From contig JAJRTG010000010.1 in assembly GCA_024278395.1 (NCBI GenBank), forward strand, positions 1 to 5,957: a DNA stretch of 5,957 bases, in the 5' to 3' direction. Below the pieces are notes generated by a model. That model saw only the letters and a program-made list of their open reading frames with translations. It did not search any database and was not told the origin of the DNA. Of the stretch, positions 1-5,820 are shown one piece after another. This stretch comes from Fidelibacterota bacterium (GTDB lineage Bacteria; Bipolaricaulota; Bipolaricaulia; UBA7950; UBA9294). The stretch's first letter is position 1. Each line of letters begins with the position of its first letter. A program made the position numbers and the translations under genes.

Positions 1-210
1 GGCCGGCTCACCGTAGAGGATGCTCCAATCGGTGTCCAGGCCGATCTCGTTCATCAGCGGGACGATGGTCTGGAGCATCCCCGCGACCCCGCCGCCGTGG
101 TAGGTCGCGTTGACGTTGAGCACCTGGAGTTGATAGAGGGATCGCGCCGCCCCGTAGATGGCCGCAATCCTCTCCGAGCCCATCAAGTCCAAATAATCCT
201 CTATTCGCAT
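1..210 (-). CDS. treT: Trehalose synthase TreT (GT4 family), N-terminal 70 codons only
   Basis: TreT is a cytoplasmic retaining glycosyltransferase that joins glucose from an NDP-glucose to free glucose to give trehalose; some family members also run in reverse. The ATG at 208-210 opens a frame that stays open to the window edge and begins MRIEDYLDLMGSERI. Residues 29-51 read VLNVNATYHGGGVAGMLQTI, followed by VPLMNEIGLDTDWSILYGEP. This is the TreT N-terminal signature: a beta-strand ending in NxT, a glycine-rich GGGVA loop that contacts the donor or acceptor, then a helix and the VPL-x-GL-x-W strand. The start is supported by AAGGAGG at 215-221, 4 nt before the ATG. It is the last visible gene of the operon, 25 bp after the hydrolase, and fits a trehalose or alpha-glucoside pathway. 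The catalytic C-terminal half lies outside the window, so integrity cannot be judged. Family assignment rests on my recall of TreT sequences and is fairly firm. Confidence 0.85.
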   Translation of the reverse strand, partial: MRIEDYLDLMGSERIAAIYGAARSLYQLQVLNVNATYHGGGVAGMLQTIVPLMNEIGLDTDWSILYGEPA

Positions 211-235
211 CAAGCCTCCTTAGTCCTTGATCGGT

Positions 236-1411
236 TCATAGAAGCGAAAGGAGCCCGCTGGGGACAGCCGTTGACCAGAGCTGCAGGTCGCACCCCTCCG
301 TGGAATCCGGCCGCGGTCCTGCGAGTCCCATCTCTTCTTTCCAATAATAAAGCTCTACAAATCCCAGTTTTTCCAGCACCCCGACCACCTGTAGCGCTGT
401 TTCCATGATCCCCGGTTGAGCATGGATCGATGCACCCTTCCCGATGAAGTACTGCTCCATCGGCCAGATCCCTCCCAGGTGGTACGCCTGCGGGGAGTGC
501 TCGGGTTGCCCCGGCGCGTAGGTGCGATATCCCACCGGGGTCGCTAAATGATGCGCGTTTGCCACGATCCCTGCAAGCCTATCTTCCGGGAGGTCGCCCG
601 GATGGAGGTAGCAGAGCAGATGAAGCCCGTCCGATGAGATCCCGCCGATTCTCCCCCTCCTATCGATGGCGATGAGGGGGTAGTGGGCTCGGGCATCCCA
701 GAGATCGGTAAGCAGGCGGGAGATGAGTGCCCCCTCCAGGTGGGAGGTGTCGGCCGTAAACTGCAAGTGCTCCTGTAACCGCGTTGCGGCGCGCAGAGCG
801 GCGATCGCCTGCGCCTGCACCAGTGTGTATACCACGGGATAACTCGGATCATCCCGGCCGGGCAGATGAGAATCCTTCCAATAGGTGGCTTGAAGGGCGT
901 AGCGGTCCGCTCCGCAGCGGTGCGGGTCCTCCACGAAGAACCCGTCTTCGATGTGCCGGAGGAGGTACTCCACTGCCGCGCGCAGGGGGATCCTCTCTGC
1001 CTTTATCAGGGACGTATCGCCGCTCCTCTGGAGATAGGATTCGGCGGCGATGAGAAGGAGGAGACTGACCTCGGCCGCGTTGTAGTGCGTAAGGAGACCG
1101 CGCATCTCCACCCGACTGAACTCGTGCAGCCCCCGCCCTGGTTCTTCGCCCGTTAGGGGATCGTAATCTTTCCCCAACGTGGCACAGGCGAACCGGATCG
1201 CCGATCGCGTAAGGTCGGGATCATCGAGCATCAGCGCCGTCACGAGGAGGTCGCGTCCGAATAGGCCGAAACGGGTCTTTCCCCCTTTCGATCCGGCGTT
1301 ATAGACCGCCAATCTCCTCCCGTTCAGCTCGACCTCGGTGCGGAGCCCTTCCCGGAGGCGTTTCCCTCTGTCTCTGAGGCGCTCCAACCGTTCAAGCAGA
1401 CCGCATTTCAT
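236..1411 (-). CDS. Stand-alone (alpha/alpha)6-barrel glycoside hydrolase related to the glycogen-debranching C-terminal domain
   Basis: This 391-residue soluble protein with no signal peptide is predicted to cleave an alpha-glucosidic bond in the cytoplasm. Motifs in order resemble amylo-alpha-1,6-glucosidase (GDE_C-like) and related six-hairpin hydrolases: GLFGRDLLVTALML (49-62), THYNAAEVSLLLL (108-120), YWKDSHLP (177-184, whose Asp is the candidate general acid), SSDGLHLLCYLHPGD (259-273), AYHLGGIWPMEQYFIGKG (309-326) and a final GCDLQLWSTA (373-382), comparable to the QAWS block that closes this fold. The N-terminal domain of full debranching enzymes is missing, so this is not a normal debranching enzyme. 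A disaccharide or small alpha-glucoside (trehalose, kojibiose, glucosylglycerate type) is plausible, but the substrate is not evident. The chosen ATG overlaps the upstream permease stop (ATGA). No good Shine-Dalgarno precedes it, implying translational coupling. The frame stays open far upstream, but that part is a shadow of the permease. The fold is fairly sure, the substrate unknown. Confidence 0.75.
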   Translation of the reverse strand: MKCGLLERLERLRDRGKRLREGLRTEVELNGRRLAVYNAGSKGGKTRFGLFGRDLLVTALMLDDPDLTRSAIRFACATLGKDYDPLTGEEPGRGLHEFSRVEMRGLLTHYNAAEVSLLLLIAAESYLQRSGDTSLIKAERIPLRAAVEYLLRHIEDGFFVEDPHRCGADRYALQATYWKDSHLPGRDDPSYPVVYTLVQAQAIAALRAATRLQEHLQFTADTSHLEGALISRLLTDLWDARAHYPLIAIDRRGRIGGISSDGLHLLCYLHPGDLPEDRLAGIVANAHHLATPVGYRTYAPGQPEHSPQAYHLGGIWPMEQYFIGKGASIHAQPGIMETALQVVGVLEKLGFVELYYWKEEMGLAGPRPDSTEGCDLQLWSTAVPSGLLSLL

Positions 1412-2265
1412 CCCTTCACCGATCCGGCGAGGATCCCGCGCACGAAGTAACGTTGCAGGGAGAAGAAGATGAAGAGAGGAAGGGCCATGGAGACAAACGC
1501 CGCTGCGGTAAGGAGCTCCCAATCCTGGCCGCGTGAACCGACGAGGCTTGCCACCTGCAGGGTGAGCGGAGCCACGCTCCTGAATCCACCCAGATAGATC
1601 AACGCAACTAGGAGGTCGTTCCACACCCAGATGAACTGGAAGATCACCACCGAGGCGATCGCCGGAACCGACAGCGGGATAACGAGGCGGAAGAAGGTCT
1701 GCATGGTCGACGCGCCGTCGATCGCTGCCGAGTCGAATAGGTCGCGGGGAAGTCCGGCGATGAAGTTGTGAAGCAGGTAGACGGTTAGCGGAAGACCGTA
1801 GCTCGTATGGGCGAGCCATATGCCAGGGAAAGTACCGGACAGATGCAACCAGTTGAATATGCGCAATATAGGGATGAACGTCATCTGAAGCGGGATCACC
1901 AACAGGGCCACTACGACCATGAACAGCGTTTTCCTCCCTGGAAACTTCATCCACGCGAACGCATACGCGGCGAACGCCGCGAGGAGCACCGGGAAGAACG
2001 TGGCCGGGACGGTGATGATCAGGCTGTTTATGAAAGCCCGTCCCATTCCGTTCTTTGTAATTACCGTCTCGTAGTTTTGCAGTGTGTACTGTGTGAAGTT
2101 GAACGGGTGTGAGAAGACCGTCCACCAACCCGTGTGCGCTACATCCTGGGGAAGGCGGAAAGAGGTGACGAGCAGCCCTACCGTGGGTAGCATCCAGATG
2201 AGGGCGATTCCAATGATCACCGCGTGCAGGGTGGTTCTGGGGAATATACGCTTGAGGAGTTTCAT
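1408..2265 (-). CDS. CUT1 sugar ABC transporter permease, MalG/AglG-like
   Basis: Inner-membrane subunit of a carbohydrate importer, pairing with the permease encoded just upstream. The 285 residues show about six hydrophobic segments: roughly 13-34, 82-104, 114-133, 143-165, 202-222 and 250-272. The cytoplasmic EAA loop, which docks on the ATPase, reads FDSAAIDGASTMQTFFRLVIPL (177-198); the usual EAA is SAA here, with the conserved DGA and IPL kept. The C-terminal YFVRGILAGSVKG is typical of MalG-type permeases, whose last segment ends in GxxxGAVKG. The length is normal for the family. Its ATG overlaps the upstream permease stop by one base (TGATG). An AGGAGG at 2276-2281 lies 10 nt before it, inside the end of that gene. 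The stop overlaps the hydrolase start. Substrate cannot be read from the permease; context suggests an alpha-glucoside. Confidence 0.93.
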   Translation of the reverse strand: MKLLKRIFPRTTLHAVIIGIALIWMLPTVGLLVTSFRLPQDVAHTGWWTVFSHPFNFTQYTLQNYETVITKNGMGRAFINSLIITVPATFFPVLLAAFAAYAFAWMKFPGRKTLFMVVVALLVIPLQMTFIPILRIFNWLHLSGTFPGIWLAHTSYGLPLTVYLLHNFIAGLPRDLFDSAAIDGASTMQTFFRLVIPLSVPAIASVVIFQFIWVWNDLLVALIYLGGFRSVAPLTLQVASLVGSRGQDWELLTAAAFVSMALPLFIFFSLQRYFVRGILAGSVKG

Positions 2266-3134
2266 CAGCGGGTCGCCTCCTGTTCGCGGAACCGGCGGAT
2301 GTTGATTATCATCATTGGGATAATGAGGATGAGCAGCACAATCGCGATGGCACTTGCATGTCCGTAGTTCGACCAGGCAAACATCTCTTTATACATCCGG
2401 TTTGCAACCACCTCGGTCGAGTAATTGCCGTTCGTCATCACGTATACGATGTCGAATACCTTAAGTACGAACACCACCATCGTCGTCGCGACGACAGCGA
2501 CGGTCGGTTTAAGGAGTGGAATTATCACCCGCCAAAACACCTGCCACTCGTTCGCTCCGTCGATCCGGGCCGCCTCCATAAGTTCGCGGGGGATGTTCTT
2601 GTACGCCGCCGAGAGGATGACCATGCAAAATCCCGTCCAAATCCATATCCCTACGAAAATGAGGCATAGGTTGTTCACCCACGGTCGGGTGATCAGCCAT
2701 CCGATCGGTTTTCCTCCCAGCGCAGTGACGATCTCGTTCAATAACCCGATCTGCGGAGCTCCTGGGGGGCGGTACGCGTAGACGAACTTCCAGATGACAC
2801 CGGCTCCGACGAACGATATCGCCATAGGGATAAAGATAAGAGATTTAATGATCTTTTCATACTTAACGCGGTCCAAGAGCACGGCAAGGATGAGGCCGAA
2901 TCCGACGGTGAAGGAAGTGAACACCACGACCCACAACGCGTTATTACGAAAGGCGCTCACCATTACCGGGTTTGTGAATGCGTAGATGTAGTTGGCAAAG
3001 CCGACGAAGTCTTTGGAGCTCGGTCCGAAGAACGAAATGCGGAATGTCTCTATCGATGGATATAAGAGAAACAGGCCCAACAAGAAGAGCACCGGGGCGA
3101 TGTACAGCCAGGGGGTGAGCCGGTTAGTGCGCAT
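2265..3134 (-). CDS. CUT1 sugar ABC transporter permease, MalF/AglF-like
   Basis: First permease subunit of the importer. The 289 residues begin MRTNRLTPWLYIAPVLFLLG, the usual N-terminal membrane helix of short MalF-type proteins that lack the large periplasmic insertion of E. coli MalF. Hydrophobic segments lie near 9-30, 65-88, 98-119, 154-176, 211-231 and 260-279. The EAA motif is well preserved: ELMEAARIDGANEWQVFWRV then IIPLLKP (184-210), with Glu187, Gly193 and Pro206 in place. This loop binds the ATPase, which is not encoded in the window. The ATG at 3132-3134 is supported by AGGAGG at 3141-3146, 6 nt upstream. That site is paired in a predicted small hairpin, so its translation may be damped relative to the binding-protein gene before it. 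It is 68 bp downstream of that gene and overlaps the next permease by one base. Confidence 0.94.
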   Translation of the reverse strand: MRTNRLTPWLYIAPVLFLLGLFLLYPSIETFRISFFGPSSKDFVGFANYIYAFTNPVMVSAFRNNALWVVVFTSFTVGFGLILAVLLDRVKYEKIIKSLIFIPMAISFVGAGVIWKFVYAYRPPGAPQIGLLNEIVTALGGKPIGWLITRPWVNNLCLIFVGIWIWTGFCMVILSAAYKNIPRELMEAARIDGANEWQVFWRVIIPLLKPTVAVVATTMVVFVLKVFDIVYVMTNGNYSTEVVANRMYKEMFAWSNYGHASAIAIVLLILIIPMMIINIRRFREQEATR

Positions 3135-3140
3135 GTCCAG

Positions 3141-3156
3141 CCTCCTGCAAAGGAGG
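3141..3156 (-). promoter_or_regulatory. Small hairpin occluding the MalF-like permease Shine-Dalgarno
   Basis: On the transcript the sequence reads CCUCCU-UUGC-AGGAGG: a perfect 6-bp stem with a 4-nt loop. The 3' arm is the permease ribosome binding site itself, 6 nt before its ATG. It directly follows the larger hairpin (they share only base 3156), so the two could stack. The pairing is seen in the sequence. The effect on translation is an inference. Confidence 0.6.
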
Positions 3157-3183
3157 GGAGCCCGGGCCTCGGCCCGGGCTCCC
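3156..3183 (-). promoter_or_regulatory. GC-rich intercistronic hairpin between binding protein and permease genes
   Basis: Arms 3156-3168 and 3171-3183 are perfect inverted repeats of 13 bases. In RNA this gives about 12 bp closed by a CGAG loop. It starts 19 nt after the binding-protein stop codon. What follows on the transcript is CUCCUUUGC, not a U tract, so it is a poor intrinsic terminator. Its place matches the known role of intercistronic hairpins between malE- and malF-type genes, which protect the 3' end of the binding-protein message or cause partial termination so that binding protein exceeds permease. Weak termination cannot be excluded. Confidence 0.75.
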
Positions 3184-3202
3184 GCTTATAACTGATTGGT
3201 CG

Positions 3203-4465
3203 TTACTTACCGTAGGCTTCCTTTGCGCTCGCTTCGATGTTCGCGAGAACCGTATCAAGCGGGATTCCACTTACGTAATCGAGCACACCGCTCCAGAAGG
3301 TCCCGGCACCGACCGCTGCTGGCATCATGTCCGAGCCGTCGAACCGGAACGCGGACGCGTTGGCGAGCAGCTGCGCCGCCTTTGCGGTCACCGGATCCGG
3401 GTAGATGGACGGATCGACCTTGGTGTTGACCGCCAGCTTCCCGAGCGCCTTGCACCAGATCTCCTGCGCCTGGGCCGAAGCAAGATAGTTGGCCAATGCG
3501 CGCACTTCAGGGGTGTCCTTGAACGCGCTGATCAGGTCACCGGCACCAAGCATCGGGGTGCCAAACACGGGCGAGATCGGCGGGAATACGAATACATCGT
3601 AGTCTTCACCCGCCACCAGGCCGGGGTTCGATTTCTTGATGAACGACTGGATGAACGTCGCCTGCTTCATCATGTACGCGCCCGGCGGGTTAGTGAACAG
3701 CGGGTTCCCGGCGTCGCCGAAGTTGGTCAGCAGCTCGCCGGTCGTCCCACCGTATACGTACTTGTCGTTAAGGGCGATCTGGCCGAAGTATTGGAACGCT
3801 TTCTTCACCGCTGGATGGGTCCACGGGATCTCGTGATTCACCCATTTGTCGTAAAGATCCGGCCCGGCGGTGCGAAGCATGATGTCTTCGATCCAGTCGG
3901 TCCCCGGCCATCCGCTCGCCGCACCGGACTCGAGGCCGATCGACCACGGGGTCCCGCCGTCGGCGACGATCTTGTTGCACAGCTCGATCAGTTCCGGCCA
4001 GCTCTTTGGGATGGTGTATCCGTGTGACTTGAAGACCTTGGGATCGTACCATACAAGGCTCTTCAGATCAGCGGAGATGAACACTCCGTATACGTGATCG
4101 TTCACGGTCGCCAGATCCACAAAGGCCTTTGCCGAATCGGCGAGATTGGAGAGACCGTCCAGGGGAACGAGCACTCCCTTGTTTGCGAATTCCTTCATCT
4201 GCCCCGGATTGGGCATCGCTGCCATATCCGGAGGGTTGCCCGCCGCTATGCGGGTGGCCAGAACCGTGGGAAGATCACGACCTACGCTTTCTACCACCAC
4301 ATCGATGCCCGTCTGATTTTCGAACGGAACGAGGGCGCTTTCAAAAGCGTCCAGCTCCTTCCCGCTCCATATAACCGCTATGGTTACCTTCTTCGCCGCG
4401 AACCCGAAGACGGCGATCGTTCCGACCAGTGAAAGGATCAACAGCGCTATAACCGCTTTTTTCAT
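3203..4465 (-). CDS. Extracellular sugar-binding protein of a CUT1 ABC importer, AglE-like
   Basis: Captures the sugar outside the membrane and delivers it to the two permeases encoded downstream. It has 420 residues. Residues 1-23 form a Sec signal peptide (MKK, a hydrophobic run to FGFA), probably cut near Ala23/Ala24. There is no lipobox cysteine, so it is not an obvious lipoprotein. The mature part opens with a beta-strand (VTIAVIWSG) and has the family block ATRIAAGNPPDMAAMPNPGQ (70-89). The blocks SGAASGWPGTDWIEDIMLRT (180-199) and FDGSDMMPAAVGAGTFWSGV (375-394) recall alpha-glucoside-binding AglE-type proteins from rhizobia as I remember them; that points to trehalose, maltose or sucrose-like ligands but is not proof. 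The start has a strong GGAGGAGG run (4472-4481), 6 nt upstream of the ATG. A TAG lies in frame two codons before it, so no longer form exists. It is 90 bp downstream of the ROK gene. Confidence 0.93.
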   Translation of the reverse strand: MKKAVIALLILSLVGTIAVFGFAAKKVTIAVIWSGKELDAFESALVPFENQTGIDVVVESVGRDLPTVLATRIAAGNPPDMAAMPNPGQMKEFANKGVLVPLDGLSNLADSAKAFVDLATVNDHVYGVFISADLKSLVWYDPKVFKSHGYTIPKSWPELIELCNKIVADGGTPWSIGLESGAASGWPGTDWIEDIMLRTAGPDLYDKWVNHEIPWTHPAVKKAFQYFGQIALNDKYVYGGTTGELLTNFGDAGNPLFTNPPGAYMMKQATFIQSFIKKSNPGLVAGEDYDVFVFPPISPVFGTPMLGAGDLISAFKDTPEVRALANYLASAQAQEIWCKALGKLAVNTKVDPSIYPDPVTAKAAQLLANASAFRFDGSDMMPAAVGAGTFWSGVLDYVSGIPLDTVLANIEASAKEAYGK

Positions 4466-4555
4466 TGACTACCTCCTCCTTCTTGTTTTTGGATCTAAAG
4501 GGAACGGCTCTTTCTTCGAAAACCACCTCCTTGTACGGTTTTAAATGAGGGGTAG
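4466..4555 (-). promoter_or_regulatory. Binding-protein gene leader with a hairpin and an orphan Shine-Dalgarno
   Basis: This 90-bp gap follows the ROK stop. On the transcript, AAAACC and GGUUUU (4542-4537 and 4524-4519) can pair around a 12-nt loop that holds AAGGAGG (4526-4532), a strong Shine-Dalgarno with no start codon at a workable distance. The real binding-protein site lies 51 bp further on (4472-4481). I see no clear -35/-10 pair. The best, TTTTCG with 17-bp spacing to TTTAGA, matches only 3 of 6 in each box. There is no U-tract terminator, so co-transcription with the ROK gene is the simplest reading. Confidence 0.45.
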
Positions 4556-5623
4556 CTAAGCGATGAGCTCGGCTGGCTGCTGCAAAGCTTTTTCCAAAGC
4601 GAATAGCGCCCCTCCTTTAGCACAACTTAATCGTTTGTCCTGCGCTGCTGTGACGGAAAAACCACATTTAAAACCCTCGTAGGATTCGTGCATAAGTCGG
4701 GCTCTGATCTTCTCCACGAACTGTTCCGCTTCTTCCCGCAAGATTCCCGCGTTTATCACCAGGCGGTTGGGATCGAAGAGATGAAGAAGGTGGAGGATCG
4801 GCTCGAGGAGACGATCTGCGAGGAGTGCGGGGAGCGATTTCGCCCTGCTCAACTCCTCCGCTTCCACGTATGCCCGGTGGAGCGCTCCCGCATTCCCGTT
4901 CCCGCCCTGGAAGAGCTTTCCATTTATCAGGACGCTCCCCCCCATGCGGATATCCCCGGTTAACCCGCGGCGGAGAGCGAGGTAGGCCAGTACCCGATCA
5001 CGGTATCCGAGCGCCCGGTTCTCGGCGAGGGCCATGCACTTAACGTCGTTGTTGACAAATACCGGTACCCCCAGCTCTGCTTCCAGGGTCGCCCGGGCCG
5101 GGATCTGTACCCAGTGGGGGAGGTTGCGCCCGGAGATGGTAATCGTATCGCCTTGCAGAAAGGCGGGGACCCCGAGCCCTATCCCCACGATTCGGGAGAG
5201 CGGTATGCCCGCAGCGGCGAGGACCTCTCTGATCCCTTTTGCCACGAAGTCGAGGGTCAACTTTGGATCGGTCACGATACGGGCGGGGATTCTCATGCTT
5301 TCCGAAACGGTCGGATTTCCGTCCAATCCGGAGACGACTATGTTCAGTTCCGGAATCTCCAGGTCTCCGCCTACGGTGTAACGCGCGCGATGATCGATGG
5401 CATAGAGGATGGCGCGTCGTCCGCCCGCTGAAGGCCCTTGGCCGTCACGCCGTACGAATCCGTTGTTGAGAAGTTGGGTGATCGCCCGGTCGACAGTAGG
5501 GCGACTGAGCTCCAGCCGTTGGCAGAGCTCATTCTTGCTCAGAGGGGATTCCTCCTTCAATGCGAGGAAGATCCTGACCAGGTTGCGCCTCCAGAGTTCC
5601 TGGTTTCCCCGTGCCTGAATCAC
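4556..5623 (-). CDS. ROK-family transcriptional regulator of the operon
   Basis: Predicted DNA-binding sugar sensor of 355 residues. Residues about 8-60 form a winged helix-turn-helix; SKNELCQRLELSRPTVDRAI (29-48) contains the recognition helix and LLNNGFVRRDG the wing. The ROK fold follows: IVGIGLGVPAFLQGDTITIS (145-164), then GVPVFVNNDVKCMALAENRALG (185-206), which keeps the ND of the sugar-kinase active site, and FDPNRLVINAGI (283-294). The ATP-binding DxGxT loop of true ROK kinases is replaced by GGDLEIPELNIVV, so it is not a glucokinase. The cysteine zinc motif CxCGxxGCxE is absent: GNGNAGALHRAYVEAEEL stands where it would be, as in the NAGALG-type ROK subgroup. The start is GTG, the only start after an in-frame TAG; AAGGAGG at 5626-5632 is only 2 nt away, so initiation may be weak. 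It leads the operon and probably represses it and itself. Confidence 0.9.
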   Translation of the reverse strand: MIQARGNQELWRRNLVRIFLALKEESPLSKNELCQRLELSRPTVDRAITQLLNNGFVRRDGQGPSAGGRRAILYAIDHRARYTVGGDLEIPELNIVVSGLDGNPTVSESMRIPARIVTDPKLTLDFVAKGIREVLAAAGIPLSRIVGIGLGVPAFLQGDTITISGRNLPHWVQIPARATLEAELGVPVFVNNDVKCMALAENRALGYRDRVLAYLALRRGLTGDIRMGGSVLINGKLFQGGNGNAGALHRAYVEAEELSRAKSLPALLADRLLEPILHLLHLFDPNRLVINAGILREEAEQFVEKIRARLMHESYEGFKCGFSVTAAQDKRLSCAKGGALFALEKALQQPAELIA

Positions 5624-5625
5624 GC

Positions 5626-5632
5626 CCTCCTT
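5626..5632 (-). promoter_or_regulatory. Ribosome binding site of the ROK gene with unusually short spacing
   Basis: AAGGAGG is followed by only GC and then the GTG start. An in-frame TAG lies four codons upstream, so no earlier start is possible. The N-terminal alignment to ROK regulators (NQELWRRNLVRIFLAL) supports starting here. The short spacing and GTG together suggest low translation, which would suit a regulator. Confidence 0.6.
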
Positions 5633-5635
5633 CTA

Positions 5636-5651
5636 CCTTACACCCTTACAC
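5636..5651. repeat. Tandem 8-bp direct repeat in the ROK 5' untranslated region
   Basis: CCTTACAC occurs twice back to back on the plus strand (5636-5643 and 5644-5651), giving GTGTAAGG twice on the transcript just upstream of the ribosome binding site. It may be a protein-binding site or simple slippage. Nothing in the sequence decides which. Confidence 0.5.
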
Positions 5652-5667
5652 CGACTTTTGCCTCAAA

Positions 5668-5679
5668 CTTTTATAAAAG
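5668..5679. promoter_or_regulatory. Perfect 12-bp palindrome, candidate ROK operator
   Basis: CTTTTATAAAAG is its own reverse complement. It sits roughly +4 to +15 from the transcription start predicted by the promoter at 5689-5717, a classic repressor-roadblock position. ROK regulators (NagC, Mlc, XylR) bind AT-rich inverted repeats. Its use by this ROK protein is an inference from position and symmetry. Confidence 0.55.
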
Positions 5680-5688
5680 CCCTTTAAA

Positions 5689-5717
5689 AATCTAGCACGA
5701 AACCGTCCCTTTGTCAA
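5689..5717 (-). promoter_or_regulatory. Sigma-70-type promoter for the ROK-led operon
   Basis: On the minus strand TTGACA (5712-5717) is a perfect -35 box. After exactly 17 bp comes TAGATT (5689-5694), 4 of 6 to consensus, preceded by TGC, which makes an extended -10. The start of transcription would fall near 5682, leaving a leader of about 59 nt. No other promoter of comparable quality is seen between here and the left edge, so this one may drive the whole operon. Confidence 0.75.
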
Positions 5718-5721
5718 GTGA

Positions 5722-5746
5722 CGAGGGTAAACGCGTCGAGGAAACG
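5722..5746. repeat. Imperfect direct repeats just upstream of the -35 box
   Basis: CGAGGGTAAACG (5722-5733) and CGAGGAAACG (5737-5746) are direct repeats 15 bp apart, a short way upstream of the -35 box. A third partial copy, GAGGAAACGT, lies at 5875-5884 inside the upstream glycosyltransferase gene. Spacing and position could suit a second regulator, but the copies are short. Confidence 0.3.
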
Positions 5747-5820
5747 TGCTTAAGCTGAGATTTTTCGTGTCGGTCCCGACGCACAGATATGCGGCGTGTG
5801 TGAATTGATACGCGTGTATT

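Noticed and set aside
784..1156. Plus-strand open frames opposite the hydrolase
   Set aside because: Arginine- and proline-rich translations with no ribosome binding site or domain; they are complements of a well-supported gene.
1412..2128. Long in-frame upstream extension of the hydrolase reading frame (about 239 more codons)
   Set aside because: It overlaps the permease gene in another frame on the same strand and its translation has no hydrolase or domain character. The ATGA overlap at 1408-1411 is the natural start.
3156..3183. GC-rich hairpin as a full intrinsic terminator
   Set aside because: No U tract follows on the transcript, and the permease it would cut off belongs functionally with the binding protein.
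4341..4526. A 61-codon minus-strand frame starting at GTG in the binding-protein leader
   Set aside because: The Shine-Dalgarno abuts the GTG with no spacing, and most of the frame lies out of register inside the binding-protein signal-peptide region.
5784..5800. GTCGG/CCGAC inverted repeat as a terminator for the upstream glycosyltransferase
   Set aside because: The stem is at most 5 bp with a 2-nt loop, and on the minus-strand transcript it is followed by ACGAAAAA, not a U tract.
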